From the NCBI RefSeq assembly GCF_000600295.1, contig NZ_JEMG01000001.1, positions 2,618,352-2,682,351 of the forward strand: a DNA stretch of 64,000 nt. The letters are read 5' to 3'. Shown here one piece after another: positions 1 to 9,815 of this stretch. The translations under genes and the position numbers were made by a program. Origin of the DNA: Hylemonella gracilis str. Niagara R (GTDB lineage Bacteria; Pseudomonadota; Gammaproteobacteria; Burkholderiales; Burkholderiaceae_C). How positions within the stretch are numbered: position 1 is the stretch's first letter; every line of letters starts with the position of its first letter. The notes beneath the pieces are model-generated. The model saw nothing but the letters and a program-made list of their open reading frames with translations, ran no database searches and was not told the DNA's origin.

Positions 1-184
1 AATAGATCACCAGCGCGCCCTGCGCACCCATCCACCAGCTGAAAGGCCAGCCAAAAAACGTGAAGTTCAGGTCACGGGCGAAGTACCCGACCACAAAGGT
101 CACGACGAACCATATCGCCAGCAGGATTGCCGTGATATTGAGGTTCTTACGCCAGTACTGGCGATGCGCATCGGTCAATTGCAT
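1..184 (-). CDS. DUF4212 sodium:solute symporter small subunit (3' part beyond window)
   Basis: The visible 61 residues begin MQLTDAHRQYWRKNLN and run into a hydrophobic segment (about residues 17-36), then FFGWPFSFWMGAQGALVIY, which is the signature of the DUF4212 family. These proteins have two membrane helices and are encoded just upstream of a large sodium:solute (acetate or pyruvate-type) symporter. The ATG at 184 is preceded by a strong GGAGGT ribosome site, so the start is secure. The end, and presumably the partner symporter, lie beyond position 1. The family is known to work as a small subunit of the symporter; the substrate here cannot be told. Confidence 0.85.
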   Translation of the reverse strand, partial: MQLTDAHRQYWRKNLNITAILLAIWFVVTFVVGYFARDLNFTFFGWPFSWWMGAQGALVIY

Positions 185-354
185 GCTGATCTACCTCCAA
201 AACGCCCTCGCGGGCAAGTTGCTAACGATGTTGCAACCGCCACACATGTCTCCTCGTGGCCTGCAAACCTGGTTGCGACTCTCACTACTGCGGCGCCCCC
301 GCGCAACGCGGGCAGCGCCACCGGGGCAGGACACTGCCCAACGCACACGACGAA

Positions 355-936
355 TCAGGCGGACGGCGACACGCGCAGTCCGGTTTCGCGTTCGAGTTGG
401 GCAGCGACCTTGGGTTCGAATCCGTGGAGGTGGCGAATGATCTTCGCCGCCTCCTCGGGCTCGTGCCGATCCACATGAACCCGCGCCAGCTGGTACCAGC
501 CGAACGGACTCATGGGTTGCAGTTCCGTGTTTTTCTTCAAGGCCGCCACCGCTTCGTCGTAACGACGGGCCTGGATCAGCACCAGCGCCAAGCCATACCA
601 GGCACGGTCCATCTTGGGGTCGAGTTCCAACGCACGACGCAATGCCTGTTCGGCGCGCTCGGGCTGGCCGGACTCTTCCAGCAGATACCCAAGGTTGAAC
701 CAGTCGGCGGCCAGGGGCGCGTGTCCTTCGCGGACCAATTGCTCCTGGGCGGCCAGGGCTTCCTTCATGCGCCCTTGTTGGGCGAACACATGGGCCCGGC
801 TGGCCAAGGCGTACCGATCATCCGGTCGCAGCGCGAGCATGGCCGCAAAGCAGCGCAAGGCGGCCTCTCGGCGGTTGAACAGCAGCAAAGCAATGGCCTG
901 CCACTTCAGGAACAGGTAAGACAAGTGCTGGCTCAT
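355..936 (-). CDS. TPR repeat protein
   Basis: This 193-residue protein consists mainly of tetratricopeptide repeats. Helical pairs with the TPR pattern are clear at about residues 22-40, 76-110 (DWFNLGYLLEESGQPERAEQ), 110-143 (AWYGLALVLIQARRYDEAV) and 144-175. There is no signal peptide and no catalytic domain, so it is probably a scaffold for protein contacts. The start is the ATG at 936, because it overlaps the stop of the upstream gene by four bases (ATGA), a sign of translational coupling. A longer reading back to 1164 would run through the neighbour in another frame. The partner and role are unknown. Confidence 0.8.
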   Translation of the reverse strand: MSQHLSYLFLKWQAIALLLFNRREAALRCFAAMLALRPDDRYALASRAHVFAQQGRMKEALAAQEQLVREGHAPLAADWFNLGYLLEESGQPERAEQALRRALELDPKMDRAWYGLALVLIQARRYDEAVAALKKNTELQPMSPFGWYQLARVHVDRHEPEEAAKIIRHLHGFEPKVAAQLERETGLRVSPSA

Positions 937-1229
937 TTGCACAGCTCCACGCCAATCTGCACGCAGGTCTGGATGCGGTACAAGGTCGCAACCACCCAAA
1001 TGAACAGCAGCATCAGAAAGGCCACCAGCGGCACATGCTGGTCCAACACCACGCGGGGCGACAAATGGCGCGCCAGCCACACGAAAGGACGGCCAATGGC
1101 TGCCAGGGCCTGATAAAAAAAGTTCTGTTGCTTGCGCGCACCCGCGAGCAAGCCCAACACCCACTGCCCCAGCAGGGCCATGAGTGCGATTTCAGCGATC
1201 AATTTGATGTACAGCGTGGCTGTCAGCAT
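933..1229 (-). CDS. Small membrane protein of unknown function
   Basis: The 98-residue protein has two or three hydrophobic stretches (about residues 7-28, 42-52 and 67-85) and a short cysteine-containing tail (CVQIGVELCK). It sits upstream of, and overlaps by four bases, the TPR protein gene, so the two are likely co-translated and may act together at the membrane. I recognise no named domain. A membrane protein with a TPR partner could be an envelope assembly or sensing pair, but nothing in the sequence fixes this. Confidence 0.7.
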   Translation of the reverse strand: MLTATLYIKLIAEIALMALLGQWVLGLLAGARKQQNFFYQALAAIGRPFVWLARHLSPRVVLDQHVPLVAFLMLLFIWVVATLYRIQTCVQIGVELCK

Positions 1230-1424
1230 GTGAAACAGTTCCCGGATGATCCGATCCCAGGCGCAAATTTCGCAAACAGCCCCTCATTTACGACAAATTA
1301 CAGGCTATTCACTTGCGCGACACCGGCTATGGTCGCGGGAATCGCCCCGGGATGCCAGACGGGGTTTTCCTATGGGCGGGTTTTCCCGAAAAATCCCCGG
1401 GGCCGGGCAGCTCCGCCCACGGGC

Positions 1425-1451
1425 AAAAAAAAGCCACGCAGAGCGTGGCTT
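1425..1451 (-). terminator. Rho-independent terminator of ppsA
   Basis: A perfect 9-bp stem (1431-1439 with 1443-1451) and three-base loop is followed, on the minus strand, by a run of eight T. It lies 21 bases after the ppsA stop codon and would end the ppsA transcript. Confidence 0.88.
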
Positions 1452-1471
1452 GGATCGGATTCGGATCGATC

Positions 1472-3874
<2,403 letters not shown>

Positions 3875-4080
3875 GGTGGAATACTCCAGAGTTTAAAAAC
3901 CGGGGCATGTCCGAAGACTGACGACGTTCCGATGACCTTTGTATTTCTTCTTGTCGGGCGGGAACTTGCAGCGAGGGACATGTGGAAGAATTCAGGGCAG
4001 CCGTTCAAGACCGCCCACCATTCTAAGGGAGTCGGCCAGCCGCCCCATCCCTTTCCCCTTACGCCCGCCCCCACCTCACC

Positions 4081-4914
4081 ATGCCCAACCGCACCGTCTT
4101 CTTCATATCCGATGGCACCGGCATCACCGCTGAAACCTTCGGCAACGCCGTGCTGGCCCAGTTCGAAGCGCAGTTCCGCCATGTGCGCCTGCCCTTCGTG
4201 GACAACGCCGAGAAGGCCCACCAGGCGGTGCGCCAAATCCGGCACACGGCCGAAGTCGAGGGGAAAAAACCTATCGTCTTCACCACACTTGTGAATGAGG
4301 AAGTGCGCACCATCATTGCCGGCGCCTGTTCGGACACCCATCAAAGCATGATGTTGGACATGTTCGGCGCCTTCGTCCATCCGCTGGAGGAAGAGCTGGG
4401 CCTGACCTCCAACCACCGCATCGGGCGTTTCTCGGACATCAGCAAGAGCCAGGCCTACAACGACCGCATCGAGGCCATCAACTACAGCCTGGAACACGAC
4501 GACGGGCAATCCAACAACAACCTGTCCAGCGCGGACGTCATCCTCGTAGGCGTCTCGCGCAGTGGCAAGACGCCGACCTCGCTCTACCTCGCCATGCAGT
4601 ACGGGCTCAAAGTCGGCAACTACCCGCTGATCCCCGAAGACTTTGACCGCCAGCAACTGCCCCCCGCGCTGACGCCCCTGAAGAAAAAACTCTTCGGCTT
4701 GACCATCGACCCCACACGCCTGGCCCAGATCCGCAACGAACGCCGCCCCAACTCCAAGTACGCCAGCCTGGACAATTGCCGCTACGAAGTCGCGGCCGCC
4801 GAATCCATGATGCGCCGCACCGGCATCCGCTGGCTCTCGACCACCACCAAGAGCATCGAGGAAATCGCAACCACCATCCTGCAGGAGATCAAGCCGGAGC
4901 GGCTGGCTTACTGA
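4081..4914 (+). CDS. ppsR: PEP synthase regulatory kinase/pyrophosphorylase (DUF299)
   Basis: The protein is an ADP-dependent serine/threonine kinase and Pi-dependent pyrophosphorylase that inactivates and reactivates PEP synthase. Its 277 residues match the family length. The start MPNRTVFFISDGTGITAET is typical, and the unusual P-loop GVSRSGKTPTSLYLA lies at about residues 158-172, followed by the conserved region GLTIDPTRLAQIRNERRPN. It is divergent from ppsA with 206 bases between, an arrangement widespread in proteobacteria that supports the assignment. The 3' end faces an AraC-type regulator gene only 44 bases away. Confidence 0.96.
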   Translation: MPNRTVFFISDGTGITAETFGNAVLAQFEAQFRHVRLPFVDNAEKAHQAVRQIRHTAEVEGKKPIVFTTLVNEEVRTIIAGACSDTHQSMMLDMFGAFVHPLEEELGLTSNHRIGRFSDISKSQAYNDRIEAINYSLEHDDGQSNNNLSSADVILVGVSRSGKTPTSLYLAMQYGLKVGNYPLIPEDFDRQQLPPALTPLKKKLFGLTIDPTRLAQIRNERRPNSKYASLDNCRYEVAAAESMMRRTGIRWLSTTTKSIEEIATTILQEIKPERLAY

Positions 4915-4958
4915 CCTCGAGAGGGAACACTCAGGTCGGCGCTCCGACGCCGCACCAT

Positions 4959-6026
4959 TCAAACGCCCCAGCGTTCGCGCCAACCAGAGGGCGGCAGACC
5001 CGTCCAGCGCTTGAAGGAACGGCGAAAGTTGTTGGCGTCGTGAAATCCCAGCCAAGCCGCGATCTGCTCATTGTCGCAACCGCGTCGGATCAAGGGCCAG
5101 ATCGCATGTGCCCGGGCTTGGTCCAGCTCTGCTTGAAAATGCGTGCCGTGCGCGGCCAATTGGCGCTTCAGGGTGGCCGGACTGACGCCAAAGGCACTGC
5201 TCGCCTGTTCCAGCGTAGGCGCCAGGCGAGCGCGTTCATGCAACCAATCGTACAGAGCCGACAGCAGGCCACGTGGGCGATCGGCATGCTGGACCCCGGC
5301 CAGAGCGGCCGACACTGCCATCGCGCTGCCGCGCGGCCAAGGCCGCTCCAACCAGTCCCGCGGCAGGTACATGGCATCCAGGTAGTCGTTGAACCGCACG
5401 TCCGGCCCCAGTTGCACCCGGTATTGCTCCAGGTGAGCGGGTTGCGTGCGGTTGAAACGAAAGCGCCAGGGCAGGCGCTCCCCACTCAGCCACCGGCTCA
5501 TGCCGCTGACGGCGGCCATCATCATGTCGATCAAAAACGGCCGCAAGACCACGGGCAGGCCGGCGTCCGTCCAATGCAGCACGACCCAGCCCCCCTCATC
5601 GCCCGAGGCCGCCGCCTTGCCTTGCTCCTCGTCGAGCAACAGCAGGTGCGGAACCAGCAAAGGACTGAGTAAACCCTGATGCGTGATCAGAATCTCCAGT
5701 GCCTGGCGCAGGTGAACGGCCCGCGACAGCGCGTGACTGAGCTCGCCGTGATGCCCAGGCAGCAACTCGCTACCCAGCACGAAAGCCGTGTCGGCCGCGG
5801 GCAAGGCACTCTCCAGATTGGACAGCATCCGCGCGATGTCGTCCGGGCTCAACAAGGTTTCGGCCCGCAACAAATCCCCCGCGCGCAGGCCCGTGCCGCG
5901 CAGCAGAACTTCAGCCTCCAGATCACGCGCCCGCGCATGCTCCAGCAATGGAACAGCCTGATGCCTGGCCTGGATGAAGCGGGTCTGCCGCTGGTACACC
6001 ACGCATGGCGTGGCCTTGGCATGCAT
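4959..6026 (-). CDS. AraC-family transcriptional regulator with arabinose-binding-like N domain
   Basis: This 355-residue protein has an N-terminal effector or dimerisation domain of the Arabinose_bd type (PF12625-like, about residues 20-215) and a C-terminal pair of helix-turn-helix motifs. Visible elements are PTLEQASSAFGVSPATLKRQ and then NEQIAAWLGFHDANNFRRSF with the following WTGLPPSGWR, the usual AraC ending. I chose the ATG at 6026, with GGGGA 12 bases upstream. A GTG at 6044 is possible but has no ribosome site. It starts 25 bases after the degenerate GGDEF gene on the same strand, so the two are probably one transcript. The regulated genes are unknown; the divergent phytate locus is a candidate by position only. 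Confidence 0.85.
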   Translation of the reverse strand: MHAKATPCVVYQRQTRFIQARHQAVPLLEHARARDLEAEVLLRGTGLRAGDLLRAETLLSPDDIARMLSNLESALPAADTAFVLGSELLPGHHGELSHALSRAVHLRQALEILITHQGLLSPLLVPHLLLLDEEQGKAAASGDEGGWVVLHWTDAGLPVVLRPFLIDMMMAAVSGMSRWLSGERLPWRFRFNRTQPAHLEQYRVQLGPDVRFNDYLDAMYLPRDWLERPWPRGSAMAVSAALAGVQHADRPRGLLSALYDWLHERARLAPTLEQASSAFGVSPATLKRQLAAHGTHFQAELDQARAHAIWPLIRRGCDNEQIAAWLGFHDANNFRRSFKRWTGLPPSGWRERWGV

Positions 6027-6051
6027 GACGACGGTCCCCGACACCAGGCGG

Positions 6052-6999
6052 TCAGACCGCGTTTCCCGAAGCAATCGCGGCGCTTGTGACTCCCAGGCCC
6101 ACCGCCGCAGCAGACGACACCTTGGCCGTGGACTCCGGACGCTCGAGCGCGGCGTCCAGGCGCGCCAGCAATTGCCGTGGCTCCCCGGCCAACTGCGCGC
6201 ACACCACCCGCGCTGACACCGCGACGCGCAAGCCGGTTCGCGTATGGTGGGCGAGCAGACCCAAGCATTGCCGCAGCTGCGCGGCCCCTTGAGCCGCCTG
6301 GGCCTGGTCCGTGGCGGGCAGCAGGATCGCGTAGCGGTCACCCGCGTAACGGCACAGCAAATCCTGCGGCCGCAGGTTGAGCAGCAGCAGATGGCCAACC
6401 GCCTGCAGCAATCGATCACCCTCGCGCGCGCCATGCAGGTGGTTGATGCGGTGGAACTCGTCCAGGTCCAGCAGCACCAGACTGGCGGGTTGCCCTGGGT
6501 GCCGCGCCTGTTCGAGTGCGATCTGGCGCCGCAGGTAGTCCGCGCCGGCCAGTTGCGTGAGTCGGTCGAAGGCGCGATGGTCACGGAACAGACGCTCGCG
6601 CTTTTGCATGTGTTCGTTGAGCGTGAACTGCTCCTGCCGCCAGCCATACAGGCCCAAGGTCAGGATCAACATGCCGATGGGCACCAGGGCCTCGATGGCG
6701 TTGTCCAGGTACTGCGTCGTCGGCAAGCGGAAAAACTCGTCCAGGCAATCGGCCCAGGCCCCCAGCATGATGAGTGCCAGCCCGCCGGCGAGCTGAGCCG
6801 TCACCCGTCCGCCTGGTCGGCTGCTCAGGATCAACAGCGCCCACAGCGCCGACATCAGCGCAGTGCCACCTTCCGCCGCGATGTCCATCCATTTCCAAGA
6901 CTCGGCGGATCGCCACTCACCCCATCCACCATAAAGGGCTGCGCAACAAAGCGCCACGCCCAGCAGGGCCCAGACGGCGGGCAGGTAACGCGAGGACAT
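6052..6999 (-). CDS. Membrane protein with degenerate GGDEF domain
   Basis: The 315-residue protein has four predicted membrane helices in its first 125 residues and a C-terminal GGDEF-type domain. The domain keeps the substrate-side pattern LLDLDEFHRINHLHG and EGDRLLQAVGHLL. The signature loop, however, reads RYAGDRYAILL where active diguanylate cyclases have R-x-GG-(D/E)-E-F. The first Gly, the conserved Glu and the Phe are replaced by Ala, Arg and Tyr. Loss of cyclase activity is therefore likely, although the domain could still bind GTP or c-di-GMP or signal through dimerisation. The ATG at 6999 has a GGAG site, which favours it over longer readings. It probably shares a transcript with the AraC regulator. 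Confidence 0.82.
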   Translation of the reverse strand: MSSRYLPAVWALLGVALCCAALYGGWGEWRSAESWKWMDIAAEGGTALMSALWALLILSSRPGGRVTAQLAGGLALIMLGAWADCLDEFFRLPTTQYLDNAIEALVPIGMLILTLGLYGWRQEQFTLNEHMQKRERLFRDHRAFDRLTQLAGADYLRRQIALEQARHPGQPASLVLLDLDEFHRINHLHGAREGDRLLQAVGHLLLLNLRPQDLLCRYAGDRYAILLPATDQAQAAQGAAQLRQCLGLLAHHTRTGLRVAVSARVVCAQLAGEPRQLLARLDAALERPESTAKVSSAAAVGLGVTSAAIASGNAV

Positions 7000-7062
7000 G
7001 GACCAGAACTCCAAAGACGAGGGACAAGACGGGCAAGCAGACGGGCATCCTGCGTGCCATGC

Positions 7063-7080
7063 GTGACAGTTTGATGGCGA
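7063..7080 (-). promoter_or_regulatory. Weak PhoB-box-like sequence facing the GGDEF gene
   Basis: Read on the minus strand the sequence is TCGCCATCAAACTGTCAC. Its second heptamer matches the Pho box half-site CTGTCAC exactly, and the first matches 4 of 7 positions, with the standard 11-base repeat. Ten bases after it lies CAGGAT, a weak -10. It is 63 bases upstream of the ATG at 6999. It is suggestive only; half-site matches of this quality occur by chance. Confidence 0.35.
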
Positions 7081-7380
7081 GGTCAGACATCCACGCACCA
7101 GCCACGCATCCACGCGTCTCGCCGATGCAGACCCGCCCGCCGCCGCGGCGGGCTCACCATCACCCGGGACAGTGCCAGGGCCTGGACCACATCCACATGT
7201 GCGCCCGTTTGGGGGTGGGGGTTCAAACAGCTCACGGCGGACTGGGGGACATGACTGAGAGTTGTATTTGAGCGAGCGACCAGAACGCCATGGCACCACA
7301 CGGATCCGCACGGGCCAATCAGCTCAGCAAGGCAGTCGCGTGCGTGCCTGACCGTCCGGCGGACGTCCCACGGGGCCTTG

Positions 7381-7414
7381 CTGTCACGGATCTGCCATGC
7401 GCCCCACCTAGTCT
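7381..7414 (+). promoter_or_regulatory. PhoB box and -10 element upstream of the TonB-dependent receptor
   Basis: Positions 7381-7398 read CTGTCACGGATCTGCCAT, two direct 7-base half-sites separated by four bases. In E. coli the consensus half-site is CTGTCAT/C, so 13 of 14 half-site bases fit if C or T is allowed at the last position. After a 10-base gap lies TAGTCT (7409-7414), matching the -10 consensus at its key A2 and T6 and at T1. In PhoB-activated promoters the Pho box replaces the -35 element and ends about 10 bases before the -10, which is the geometry seen here. The receptor ATG is at 7463. The function is inferred. Confidence 0.6.
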
Positions 7415-7462
7415 CCCGCCGGCTTGCGTACCTCCCCAACCCAACACCTCTTCCAGGAAACC

Positions 7463-9754
7463 ATGTCCATGCACCGCCGCCTGCTGTCACCCCTTGCATC
7501 CTTTCCCGGCTGCCCCACGCGCGTAGCCACCGCCGTCCTGCTCGCGCTTGGCGCGCTTGCAGCCCATGCCCAACAGGCCACCGCAACCCAGGCCAGCGAC
7601 CCCACCGTGATGAAGACCCTCGAATCCGTGGTGGTGCGCGGTGACATCGCCTACCGCGACCGCACCGAGGACATCGCCCCCACGCTCACTTACGGTCAGG
7701 AATATTTCCAGCGCTTTGAACCCTCCACCGCGGGCGACATGGTCAAGCGCGTTTCCAGCGCCACCTTCGTGAGTGACGTGCTGGAGTACGACGCGGTGCA
7801 ATTGCGTGGCCTGGCGCCGGCTTACACGCAGGTGCTGGTCAACGGCAAGAAAGTTCCTGGCGCAGGCGATGACCGCTCCTTCTGGCTGGACCGCATCCCG
7901 GCGGAGATGGTCGAGCGCGTGGAAGTGCGGCGCAGCGCCAGCGCCAACCGCAGCGGCGACGCCATGGCCGGCGCCATCAACATCGTGCTGCGCGACGCTT
8001 ATGCATTCGACGGCAGCTACATCCGCGTGGGCGCCACACATTACGACGACGGTGAAAACAAACCCACGGTCGGTCTGGTGTCCGCGGGCGAGGCACTGGG
8101 GGGCCGCATCCTGGTGAGCCTGAATGTGCAGGACCGCTACAACCCCAAGAAGAAGCGCAGCGACCGCTGGGCCGAACCCGGTGGCGCCTTCAAGGACGCG
8201 GAAGACCAGACCGACACGCGCGACGGTCAGGACTATTCAGCCACGGCGTCCTACACCGCCGATGTCGGCGACAGCGGACGCTTCAAGGTCGATGGTTTCT
8301 ACGTCAAGACCGACCGCGAACAGAAAGAAGTCTCCACCGAGTACAACGCCCCCACGTTCGCCGACGCAGATGAATACGCCAGGGTTCCCGGCCTGACGGA
8401 TTGGGACCAGACCAACTGGGGCCTGGGCGCGGAATACAAATTCGACATGGCGGGTGGTGCCACGGAGATCGGCCTCACTTACGCGCGTTTCAAGGACAAG
8501 AACATCGAAAGCGAGGAAGAGCACAAGTACGAGAACGGCCCGGCATGGGATTGGGTGGAAAGCTCAGCGGAAAAAACCGTCTTCGACTCGCAAGACGCCG
8601 AGACTGGCCTGCACCTCGCGCACAAGCGCCCCATGGGTTTCGCCGACATGGAATTCGGCCTGGACTACGCCTACAAGAACCGCATCACCAAGTACACCCC
8701 ATACGAATGGGAAGACGAGGCGGACGTTGGACACACGGCGCCTGATCCGGTGGAATACGAAGTAGACGACGCCATCAAGAACACCATCACCGAGCGGCGC
8801 ACCGACCCCTACCTGATGCTCTCGGGCAAAAGGGGGGCGCTGGGCTGGGAAACAGGCCTGCGCTATGAAACGACCAAGGTGACGGTTGAATCCGTTGACG
8901 ACGGCAAGGTCGACAACGATCACAACACGGTGCTGCCCTCGCTGCACCTTCAATACGCGCTGGACGAGACCAACCGCGTCAACCTCTCGCTGGCCCGAAC
9001 CGTGCGCCGTCCGGACTTCAATGACCTGCTCAACGGCACGCTGGAAGAGGAATACGAGGACGACAGCGACTTCCGCGGCAACCCCAGGCTCGACCCCGAA
9101 ACCGCCAACGGCCTTGATCTGGGCTTCGAGCGCCGCCTGGGCAAGCGCGGCGTGGTCGGCATCAATGTTTTCTACCGCCAAGTGCAAGACCTGATCGAAT
9201 TGGTCAACACGGGCGAAGAAGGCTCGGCAGGCCCTGGCACATTCGTCTACACCGTGAAGAATTCGGGCGACGGCAAGGTCTGGGGCGTGGAGCTGGACCT
9301 CTCCACCCCGTTGAGCGCGCTGGGCCTGCCCGACACCGGCGTGTTCTTCAACTACTCGGCGCTGGACAGCGAAACCGAGGACTTCATGGGCAAGCGCCGC
9401 TTCAACAACCAGGCGAAAAGCCTCTACAACATCGGCTTCATCCAGAACCTGCCCAGCCTGGAAAGCAGCTTCGGCGCCAGCTACCGCAAACAGGGCGAAG
9501 CCAAGAGCCGCATGCTGAACGAAGAGGGCACTACCACGTACGACGCCGATCTGGAAGTCTTCGTGGAAAAGCGCGTGGGCAAGAGTTTCTCCTTGCGCCT
9601 GTCGGGTGCCAATTTGCTGGACGCGGAGAAGAAGGAAGTCTTCCACAAATTCGCCAGCGAACAAGACCAGAAAGACCGTGTCTACGACGAATACGAGATT
9701 GAGACCGAAAAAGCCGGTCCGCGCATTCAGCTCGTGGCACGCTACGCATTCTGA
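7463..9754 (+). CDS. TonB-dependent outer membrane receptor (probable phytate-linked)
   Basis: This 763-residue outer membrane receptor takes up a large or scarce ligand using energy from TonB. It has a signal peptide ending near LAAHA, a TonB-box-like LESVVVRGD just after the mature start, and a plug domain (QVLVNGKKVPGAGDDRSFW, IPAEMVERVEVRRSASANRSGD, AGAINIVLRDA). The beta-barrel carries the usual FRGNPRLDPETANGLDLGFE and ends RIQLVARYAF with the terminal Phe needed for barrel assembly. The ATG at 7463 follows AGGA; a TTG further up lacks support. It lies 61 bases before a beta-propeller phytase and just upstream of tonB-exbB-exbD. Receptors of this kind next to such phytases are a known pairing, so the ligand is likely phytate, a lower inositol phosphate or a metal-phytate complex; this is inference. 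Confidence 0.9.
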   Translation: MSMHRRLLSPLASFPGCPTRVATAVLLALGALAAHAQQATATQASDPTVMKTLESVVVRGDIAYRDRTEDIAPTLTYGQEYFQRFEPSTAGDMVKRVSSATFVSDVLEYDAVQLRGLAPAYTQVLVNGKKVPGAGDDRSFWLDRIPAEMVERVEVRRSASANRSGDAMAGAINIVLRDAYAFDGSYIRVGATHYDDGENKPTVGLVSAGEALGGRILVSLNVQDRYNPKKKRSDRWAEPGGAFKDAEDQTDTRDGQDYSATASYTADVGDSGRFKVDGFYVKTDREQKEVSTEYNAPTFADADEYARVPGLTDWDQTNWGLGAEYKFDMAGGATEIGLTYARFKDKNIESEEEHKYENGPAWDWVESSAEKTVFDSQDAETGLHLAHKRPMGFADMEFGLDYAYKNRITKYTPYEWEDEADVGHTAPDPVEYEVDDAIKNTITERRTDPYLMLSGKRGALGWETGLRYETTKVTVESVDDGKVDNDHNTVLPSLHLQYALDETNRVNLSLARTVRRPDFNDLLNGTLEEEYEDDSDFRGNPRLDPETANGLDLGFERRLGKRGVVGINVFYRQVQDLIELVNTGEEGSAGPGTFVYTVKNSGDGKVWGVELDLSTPLSALGLPDTGVFFNYSALDSETEDFMGKRRFNNQAKSLYNIGFIQNLPSLESSFGASYRKQGEAKSRMLNEEGTTTYDADLEVFVEKRVGKSFSLRLSGANLLDAEKKEVFHKFASEQDQKDRVYDEYEIETEKAGPRIQLVARYAF

Positions 9755-9815
9755 TCCGAAGGCTGCGAACCTTCACCTTCAATGGCTCTGATTCCACCGA
9801 CCCAACAGACGAACC

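Larger units (their letters stand above)
7000..7462. other. Intergenic control region between the GGDEF gene and the phytate locus
   Basis: This 463-base divergent region holds no convincing gene. It contains two PhoB-like boxes, one facing each way (7063-7080 on minus, 7381-7398 on plus), each about 65 bases from the start codon it faces. The middle part (7120-7350) is GC-rich, and I see no further motif in it. Confidence 0.6.

Noticed and set aside
4020-4025. TAGAAT as the ppsA -10 element
   Set aside because: The hexamer is good on the minus strand, but no -35-like sequence lies at an acceptable distance, so I did not call a promoter.
4959-6647. A single 562-residue gene covering the AraC regulator and part of the GGDEF gene
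   Set aside because: The first 207 residues are Arg/Cys/Trp-rich out-of-frame translation of the GGDEF gene. The true regulator begins at 6026.
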